DNA of 5,745 bases. Origin: Saprospiraceae bacterium. GTDB lineage: Bacteria; Bacteroidota; Bacteroidia; Chitinophagales; Saprospiraceae. The position numbers were made by a program, and so were the translations under genes. A model generated the notes under the pieces. It did no database searches. It had not been told where the DNA came from and worked only from the letters and a program-made list of their open reading frames with translations. Below are positions 1-4,229 of the stretch, in pieces. The DNA lies in NCBI GenBank assembly GCA_014379065.1, contig JACMMM010000119.1, forward strand, positions 1-5,745, read 5' to 3'. Position 1 is the stretch's first letter; every line of letters starts with the position of its first letter.

Positions 1-36
1 CCCGAATCATCAGGATAGCTCTTGCCTTTTTTTATA

Positions 37-66
37 GGCGAAACGATAAGCGAAATGAATTTCGCC
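37..66. repeat. Nested inverted repeats directly after msrB
   Basis: Two mutually exclusive stems can be drawn. The outer one pairs GGCGAAA (37-43) with TTTCGCC (60-66). The inner one pairs GCGAAAT (50-56) with ATTTCGC (59-65). On the minus strand the structure starts at the base next to the msrB stop codon, so it would form at the 3' end of that transcript. In that orientation it is followed by an A-rich run rather than a U-tract, so it does not fit a standard intrinsic terminator. It may instead protect the mRNA 3' end, or it may be chance. Confidence 0.35.
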
Positions 67-447
67 CTACTCCGCCACAAACCGAATTGAAAGCGAGTTC
101 ACGCAGTGCCGGGTGTTTTTTTCCGTTATGCGTTCCCCTTCAAACACATGGCCGAGGTGGCCTCCACAATTGGCGCACACGATTTCCACTCGTTTCATTC
201 CGAAAGAAATGTCGGTGTGGCGGATGATGGCGCCCGGTATCTCGTCGTCGAATGAAGGCCAGCCACAGCCACTGTCGAACTTGTCTGAGGAGTTGTACAA
301 GGGCGCGTTGCACCTCCGACAGATGAAGTGGCCTTTGGCTTTGTGGTGGTTGTATTCGCCCGTGAATGCCCGTTCCGTGCCTTTTTGGGCAATGACGTAC
401 TCTTCTTCGGGTGTAAGGGTGTTCCAGTTTTGAGTGTTGTTTTCCAT
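67..447 (-). CDS. msrB: Peptide-methionine (R)-S-oxide reductase MsrB
   Basis: This enzyme reduces the R-epimer of methionine sulfoxide in oxidised proteins back to methionine, normally recycled by thioredoxin. The 126-residue protein is essentially one complete SelR/MsrB domain. The zinc site is visible as two CxxC pairs, CRRC (Cys43, Cys46) and CANC (Cys91, Cys94). The signature GCGWPSF (60-66) carries Cys61, the usual resolving position. GGHLGHVF spans 95-102, and RHCVNS (113-118) supplies the catalytic Cys115. A cysteine rather than selenocysteine or serine occupies the catalytic position. There is no signal peptide, so a cytoplasmic location is expected. The ATG at 447 gives the normal N-terminus, NWNTLTPEEEYVI. 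No clear Shine-Dalgarno sequence precedes it. The upstream neighbour on the same strand is a di-haem peroxidase, 107 bp away, so shared transcription under oxidative stress is plausible but inferred. Confidence 0.95.
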   Translation of the reverse strand: MENNTQNWNTLTPEEEYVIAQKGTERAFTGEYNHHKAKGHFICRRCNAPLYNSSDKFDSGCGWPSFDDEIPGAIIRHTDISFGMKRVEIVCANCGGHLGHVFEGERITEKNTRHCVNSLSIRFVAE

Positions 448-554
448 ATTGAGAATTTTAACTGCGACGAATTGTACGGATAAATTTGTGGCAACCCTTA
501 AACATCATTTGGAAGGAAAGGATTTATTTGCTGCACGGAATGTCGCCTGGGCGA
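448..554. other. Intergenic gap between msrB and the peroxidase
   Basis: This 107-bp stretch has no supportable gene. A small hairpin lies at its right end, beside the peroxidase stop codon. No good TAnnTTTG box was found on the minus strand ahead of msrB; the closest strings, TACAATTC and TAAAATTC, each miss two positions. Either msrB is read through from the peroxidase gene or its promoter is not of the recognisable type. Confidence 0.4.
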
Positions 555-555
555 C
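542..555 (-). terminator. Small GC-rich hairpin at the end of the peroxidase gene
   Basis: GTCGCC (542-547) and GGCGAC (550-555) form a perfect short inverted repeat. It can fold as five base pairs closing a CCAG-type tetraloop in the minus-strand RNA. It overlaps the last base of the peroxidase stop codon. The RNA after it (ATTCCGTGCAGC) has no U-tract, so it is at most a weak or partial terminator and may simply be a pause or stability element between the two minus-strand genes. Confidence 0.25.
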
Positions 556-1493
556 TACTGCTTAAAACGATCGTCCGTTAAGGCTTCCAAAAAAGTCTTC
601 AAGTCGGCCTTTTCCTCCCTGGAAAGATTGAGCGGGGTGTTTAGCAAGGTGTCTCGGTTAAAACCGCCCGGCACGGTTTGGTTGGGCACGTCGTAAAATT
701 CAATGACCTCTTCAAGGGTTTTGAACATACCATTGTGCATGTAGGGCGCGGTAAGCGCCACATTTCGCAGTCCGGGGACTTTGAATTTGCCAAGATCTGT
801 ACTGTCGTGTGTAATGTCGAATCGACCTCGGTCAGCCAGGTTTTGGCGACCAGTGTACAGCCCTACATTGCGGAATTCATCCCCTGTAAAGTCGGGCGAA
901 AAATGGCAATCAAAGCATTTACCCTTTTTCATAAACACCTCGCGACCCCGCACCGCTGCTGCGCCCATCGGGTTGGGTTTTTCCTGTATCCATCGGTCGA
1001 AAGGCGTGCTGGGCGTTTCCAGCGTTCGGACAAACGCCGCCAAAACGCTGGCCAATTTATCAGCATCCGCTGCTTGGCCAAAGAGTTGACGGAATGCTGC
1101 ATCGTATTCCTTGTGGCGACGCAGCCGCTCCGTCACAAGCGCGAGGTTGGCGTGCATTTCGACGGTGTCTTGAATAGGCATCAGCACTTGTTGCTCCAAA
1201 GTAGCCGCTCTTCCGTCGTAGAAAAAAAACGGCCGAGCACTCATATTCATAATGCTGGGCGAATTGCGCCGTCCCAAACGTCCGCCTACTCCTTTACTAA
1301 AAAGGGCTGTATCGCAAAAAGCAAATTGTGGAATGTGGCAACTAGCGCAACTGACGGTGCTGTCGAGCGAGAGGATGGGGTCGGAAAAAAGTCGTTCACC
1401 GAGTTGCTCCGCTGTCAGAACCGGGCGATACGCAAAGGAAAGCAACACAAGTGCTAACAAGCAGGAGACAATAATCGTGAGAGGCGCTTTCAT
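555..1493 (-). CDS. Exported di-haem cytochrome c peroxidase (CcpA/MauG family)
   Basis: Family members reduce hydrogen peroxide with electrons from small cytochromes, or (MauG type) oxidise a protein substrate. The 312-residue protein begins with a Lys-containing start and a hydrophobic stretch (about 5-21) that reads as a Sec signal, placing it in the periplasm. Two covalent haem sites are explicit: CASCH (Cys49, Cys52, His53) and CFDCH (Cys193, Cys196, His197). Between them are GVGGRLGRRNSPS (68-80), YDGRAATLEQQ (92-102) and VEMH (111-114), whose Glu112 matches the acidic residue of the peroxidatic haem pocket. After the second haem come GKFKVPGLRNVALTAPYMHNG (235-255) and TLEEVIEFYD (259-268); Met252 or Met256 could be an axial ligand. 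Length and order are typical of the short family form with two haems and no third haem domain. Position 92 is Tyr where many relatives have Trp. The exact substrate cannot be decided between peroxide detoxification and a MauG-like role. The ATG at 1493 lies unusually close to a promoter-like box. Confidence 0.92.
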   Translation of the reverse strand: MKAPLTIIVSCLLALVLLSFAYRPVLTAEQLGERLFSDPILSLDSTVSCASCHIPQFAFCDTALFSKGVGGRLGRRNSPSIMNMSARPFFFYDGRAATLEQQVLMPIQDTVEMHANLALVTERLRRHKEYDAAFRQLFGQAADADKLASVLAAFVRTLETPSTPFDRWIQEKPNPMGAAAVRGREVFMKKGKCFDCHFSPDFTGDEFRNVGLYTGRQNLADRGRFDITHDSTDLGKFKVPGLRNVALTAPYMHNGMFKTLEEVIEFYDVPNQTVPGGFNRDTLLNTPLNLSREEKADLKTFLEALTDDRFKQ

Positions 1494-1497
1494 GGTG

Positions 1498-1505
1498 CAA
1501 AAGTA
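1498..1505 (-). promoter_or_regulatory. Bacteroidota -7 box for the peroxidase gene (possible leaderless start)
   Basis: The minus strand reads TACTTTTG, a perfect match to the TAnnTTTG -7 consensus known for the Bacteroidota primary sigma factor. Only four bases separate it from the peroxidase ATG at 1493, so transcription would begin at or next to the start codon and the mRNA would be leaderless or nearly so. No TTTG is visible at the usual -33 distance; the nearest, at 1516-1519, is only 10 bases upstream. Placement is reasonable, function is inferred. Confidence 0.4.
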
Positions 1506-1526
1506 AGATGCCCGACAAATGGGTCG

Positions 1527-1534
1527 TATCTTTG
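1527..1534 (+). promoter_or_regulatory. Bacteroidota -7 box for the PKD-like membrane protein gene
   Basis: TATCTTTG matches TAnnTTTG exactly and is followed by a C, as often seen. A start about six bases downstream would give a leader of roughly 20 bases before the ATG at 1563. The expected -33 region falls around 1503-1508, on top of the opposing peroxidase box, and has no TTTG on this strand. The two promoters would therefore be back to back, with overlapping polymerase footprints. Confidence 0.5.
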
Positions 1535-1562
1535 CAGAACTTTTTCGTCTTTATAACATGCT

Positions 1563-2036
1563 ATGAAAGGTTTAAACCGCGAAACTATCCTGCTTGTCGT
1601 CGTGGCCGTATTTGGCCTGGCGGGCTTGGCCGTGCTGCAATTCGCACAAAAAGGCCCCTCGGATTCAGACAACAAAGCCCTCGTGCAAGCTGAAAACCAG
1701 CAGATCAGCACGGATGCCCAGACGGCGGCACCCTTCCAAAAAATAACCGGCAAATTGCTTGATACTGACAGGCTCCCAGAGGCTGGGCAACCTTTCAAGT
1801 TTTTCCTGATCGAGTCTACTACGGGGCCAAGCTACGAACTGGATTTGGGCGACGGAAAACCGCGACGCCCCTTTGTGAATGGGGTTGTGGAGTGTATTTT
1901 TTCGCAACAGAAAAGTTTCCCCGTTACACTTTATGCACGCTACGAGGGGCAGGAAGTGGTGTTGCAGCGCATTGATCAGTTGGTGTTGGCCCACAAGAAA
2001 ACGACAAATCCAGTAGGTACTGTGGTGGATTATTAA
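1563..2036 (+). CDS. Small single-pass membrane protein with a PKD-like domain
   Basis: This 157-residue protein of unknown function has a short basic N-terminus, one hydrophobic helix (about 9-27, rich in Leu, Val and Ala) and a polar linker (30-57) rich in Gln, Ser, Asp and Ala. A compact beta-rich domain follows (about 60-145). Within that domain, YELDLGDGKPRR (91-102) resembles the WDFGDG turn of PKD domains. VECIFSQQKSFPVTLYARYEG (109-129) resembles the later PKD strands, in which an aromatic strand precedes V-T-L-x-A. The order and spacing fit one PKD/immunoglobulin-like fold of about 80 residues, anchored in the inner membrane and facing the periplasm. The helix has no lipobox cysteine. 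The start at 1563 is chosen because the nearby ATG at 1558 runs into a stop after two codons. It is transcribed divergently from the peroxidase and convergently with the DUF4331 genes, so context gives no firm clue. PKD domains commonly mediate protein or glycan contacts; a partner cannot be named. Confidence 0.75.
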   Translation: MKGLNRETILLVVVAVFGLAGLAVLQFAQKGPSDSDNKALVQAENQQISTDAQTAAPFQKITGKLLDTDRLPEAGQPFKFFLIESTTGPSYELDLGDGKPRRPFVNGVVECIFSQQKSFPVTLYARYEGQEVVLQRIDQLVLAHKKTTNPVGTVVDY

Positions 2037-2103
2037 TGTGAGCCCTCCTCCCTACTGTTGGCAAGAATCTTTTTTATGGGAATTTGTTGTTGTAAGCCAC
2101 GAA

Positions 2104-2123
2104 TTACACTAATTTACACTAAT
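2104..2123. repeat. Two 10-bp tandem repeats in the left palindrome arm
   Basis: TTACACTAAT occurs twice head to tail, at 2104-2113 and 2114-2123, without a mismatch. The inner 20 bases of the 28-bp arm are thus a direct duplication, preceded by the non-repeated GCCACGAA (2096-2103). Confidence 0.9.
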
Positions 2124-2133
2124 GCATATTTCG

Positions 2134-2153
2134 ATTAGTGTAAATTAGTGTAA
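2134..2153. repeat. Two 10-bp tandem repeats in the right palindrome arm
   Basis: ATTAGTGTAA occurs twice, at 2134-2143 and 2144-2153. It is the exact complement of the repeat in the left arm. Four copies of one decamer therefore make up 40 of the 66 bases of the element. Confidence 0.9.
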
Positions 2154-2168
2154 TTCGTGGCAACTCCT

Positions 2169-4205
2169 CTATTCTGATTTTATCAATTTGCCCGATTGCA
2201 AAAGATTTCCCTTGGAATCGTACAGATTAGCAATGTACAGGCCTGCTGGCAAGCTTGCTGTATTCCAAGTATGCGCGAAATCGCCCTCCGACAAATCTCC
2301 GGTAAATGCTGTTGCGACGTAACTTCCTTGTGCGTCGTAAACGCGCAAAGTCGCTTTAGTCGCCTGATTCACCTTGAATTGGAAGGTAGTTTGCTCCAGG
2401 AATGGGTTGGGATAGTTTTTCATCAGCACTGGTTTGGTGCTCAGGCCCAACACGCCTTGGAATATGTCGTTGATGCCCACAAATACAGGCCCGCCGCAGG
2501 CGCTCGTCCCGCGATGCGGTTCGGCTACATACGGGAAAGTTGGGCTGAAGGCTTTGTCGTTTGCTTCCACCCCGGTGGTATAGCCCAATACGCCCACCAA
2601 GTCGTTCGTGACCGGGTTAGGCCCGCCAGCCGTGTAATCATCATACCACAGACCTATGGCGGCCAGCACGACACCTCCCACCGCTTGCAATTCGATGCGC
2701 GTCACGTCGTCCTCCAAACGGCGACCATTTGGGAAGCCGTCCATATTTGGGATGAACTGGATGTTCGTGTTGGCAAAAGCCGGATCCGTCAGGCCCAGCA
2801 CGGCAGCCTGAATAAGCCCGAGCGAGCTGAACCTGGGATCGTTGCGGTCGGTCACAGGCACGGCCATGTTGAGCCGCAGCATATCGCCGCCATTGGGCAG
2901 GAAGTTGTTGATAAACGGTTTACCTGCCGCGAGCGGGTTGCCCCCTTTGCCCGTAGCAAGTTGGTACGGCGGAAAATTAGGCACACCCGTGTGGAATATT
3001 GGCCACAGATCCACCGAACGAGGCTTGCCCGCAGCAGGCAACAACAGATCGGCATACAAATCTAAGGCGGTGCCTGCGACAGCAGGGCTACCTTTCAAGG
3101 AGAACAGCCCGTCTTTTCCATTACCAAAGTCGAAACTCTGCAAAGAATTCCGCTGAATGCGCAGTGGCCCAAACGCAGGCACAGCACCACCGAACTGTGA
3201 GTCGTCCATGTACAAGGCCAGCTCAGGGTTGTAGAAAAACTCGTCCAAAGTAGTTTCGCCGATCTCCTGATAAGGCGTCAAAGCATTCCAGTAATCCTTT
3301 TGACCGATTGGAATGACGGCTTCGTTGGTCAAAGGCATACCCAGACGGGATACTTGTGTCCAAGTGCCGCTATAAGTCGGATCGCCCGTAGCCGAAAGCG
3401 TACGAATCTGCGGGCGGCTGGCCGAAGCCCATACACCGATCACAAAATCACTTTGCAAAATGGAAGTAGGCGCAGGCGATACTCCCGCTTTCAACAGGGT
3501 CTGGATATTCACTTGTAGCGCGATGGTGCTTACGTTCAGACAGGCAAGCCCGTCGCTGGGTTTGCCACCATTTTGGCGCGGAGCATCACCCAGATCAAAA
3601 ATGCCGCCGAGATCCACGAAAAATGGATCGTCGGAAGTGCCGCAGAAAACCTTTTCACCGCTGGTGGCCGTGGTTATAGCATTGGTCATCAAAGTGGCAT
3701 AGGTTGTGTTGAGACCAGCAGCCGACTCGATGGAGCGTGGGCCGATATTGGGCGGCGGCACTACGCCGGCTTGTACGATGGTTTGAAATGACACCCCGCC
3801 ATCTATGCTGCGCTCAAGCTTATAAGTCGTCTTCAGGTTTTGTTTGCCCAAGCGAATGTTGAAAAAAGTGGTCGGGTCTTCGTTCACATACGTGAACGTA
3901 AAACGATAGGTAATCTCGTCGCCTGCAATGCTGGCATCGTTGTCCACATGGATTTCGTAGCGCACATTTTCCCCGAAAAAATTGTAGTTAGGTCCGCCTT
4001 GTGGAAGTTGCAAAGGGATATACGTGGCGATAATAGTGATGAAGTTGGGATTGTCCGGGCTGCGAAAAGCGTAGAGATCCACGTTGTCAGCGAGCGGATC
4101 ATCCGCGATGAGCGGCGCTTCGCGGTGGCTGGAAGCCATGCTGGCCGTGATGACGAGCATCCAGACGGAAGCCGCCAACAGGAATTTATTTATAGAACGA
4201 TTCAT
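2169..4205 (-). CDS. DUF4331-family exported protein with T9SS sorting domain
   Basis: The 678-residue protein has a Sec signal peptide (about 1-24, hydrophobic core 8-20, likely cut after ASMA). The mature protein starts with SSHREAPLIADDPLADNVDLYAF (25-47), the characteristic opening of DUF4331 proteins, followed by IPLQLPQGGPNYNFF (63-77) and YEIHVDND (83-90). The DUF4331 region runs to about 567. Strongly conserved blocks shared with the upstream paralogue include VFCG (186-189), DDPFFVDLGGIFDLGD (192-207), YNPELALYMDDSQFGG (325-340), the block 398-420 around DLWPIFHTGVPN, FINNFLPNGGDMLRLNM (431-447) and GLWYDDYTAGG (518-528). A linker (568-590) leads to a type A T9SS sorting domain (about 590-678). 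The protein should be exported to the surface or medium with the tail removed. No enzymatic function is established for DUF4331, and no catalytic motif is obvious. It follows its paralogue by 24 bp and is probably translated from the same mRNA. Confidence 0.93.
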   Translation of the reverse strand: MNRSINKFLLAASVWMLVITASMASSHREAPLIADDPLADNVDLYAFRSPDNPNFITIIATYIPLQLPQGGPNYNFFGENVRYEIHVDNDASIAGDEITYRFTFTYVNEDPTTFFNIRLGKQNLKTTYKLERSIDGGVSFQTIVQAGVVPPPNIGPRSIESAAGLNTTYATLMTNAITTATSGEKVFCGTSDDPFFVDLGGIFDLGDAPRQNGGKPSDGLACLNVSTIALQVNIQTLLKAGVSPAPTSILQSDFVIGVWASASRPQIRTLSATGDPTYSGTWTQVSRLGMPLTNEAVIPIGQKDYWNALTPYQEIGETTLDEFFYNPELALYMDDSQFGGAVPAFGPLRIQRNSLQSFDFGNGKDGLFSLKGSPAVAGTALDLYADLLLPAAGKPRSVDLWPIFHTGVPNFPPYQLATGKGGNPLAAGKPFINNFLPNGGDMLRLNMAVPVTDRNDPRFSSLGLIQAAVLGLTDPAFANTNIQFIPNMDGFPNGRRLEDDVTRIELQAVGGVVLAAIGLWYDDYTAGGPNPVTNDLVGVLGYTTGVEANDKAFSPTFPYVAEPHRGTSACGGPVFVGINDIFQGVLGLSTKPVLMKNYPNPFLEQTTFQFKVNQATKATLRVYDAQGSYVATAFTGDLSEGDFAHTWNTASLPAGLYIANLYDSKGNLLQSGKLIKSE
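2172..2438 (-). other. T9SS type A C-terminal sorting domain (part of the DUF4331 gene)
   Basis: This segment codes for residues 590-678 of the DUF4331 protein. It shows NYPNPF (597-602), the alternating beta-strand stretch TTFQFKVNQATKATLRVYD (606-624), LPAGLY (652-657) and the terminal GKLIKSE (672-678). This is the standard order of a type A cargo domain that targets proteins through the type IX secretion machinery of Bacteroidota. It has no counterpart in the upstream paralogue. Confidence 0.9.
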
Positions 4206-4206
4206 T

Positions 4207-4228
4207 GAATGAAATTTTTTGAATGAAA
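4207..4228. repeat. Direct repeat in the spacer between the DUF4331 genes
   Basis: GAATGAAA occurs at 4207-4214 and again at 4221-4228, separated by six T residues. This makes up nearly the whole 24-bp spacer. On the coding strand it reads as two TTTCATTC copies just upstream of the ATG at 4205. A short inverted repeat, TTCATT/AATGAA (4201-4213), covers the start codon. The AT-rich spacer without a Shine-Dalgarno sequence is typical of Bacteroidota initiation regions. Confidence 0.6.
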
Positions 4229-4229
4229 G

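Larger units (their letters stand above)
2096..2161. repeat. Perfect 28-bp-arm palindrome between convergent genes
   Basis: The left arm (2096-2123) and right arm (2134-2161) are exact reverse complements over 28 bases, with a 10-base loop GCATATTTCG (2124-2133). Symmetry stops sharply at both outer ends (A opposite A). It sits 59 bases after the stop of the plus-strand gene and 7 bases after the stop of the minus-strand DUF4331 gene, so either transcript would end in the same long hairpin. The stem is AT-rich with no flanking U-tract, unlike a classic terminator. It resembles the dispersed extragenic palindromes (CACGAATTACAC-type) that I recall from environmental bacterial genomes. That family link is from memory and not checked. 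Confidence 0.9.

Noticed and set aside
26..33. T-run as part of an intrinsic terminator for a plus-strand gene to the left
   Set aside because: No convincing GC-rich stem lies directly upstream of it in the window, and the gene it would serve is not visible.
678..1457. Long plus-strand open frame opposite the peroxidase gene
   Set aside because: It lies entirely antisense to a protein with two CxxCH motifs and clear family signatures. Its translation is low in complexity order and shows no recognisable domain or promoter.
1558..1566. Mini-ORF ATG CTA TGA overlapping the start of the PKD-like gene
   Set aside because: It has only two codons and no supporting signal. The overlap is most easily explained by chance, though it settles 1563 as the start.
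2096..2161. CRISPR-like repeat or classic rho-independent terminator
   Set aside because: There is only one palindromic unit with no spacers. The stem is AT-rich and not followed by a U-tract on either strand.
2196..3065. 289-codon plus-strand open frame opposite the DUF4331 gene
   Set aside because: The minus-strand frame is conserved with its neighbouring paralogue. The antisense frame shows a biased Arg/His/Gln-rich composition typical of shadow frames and no domain.
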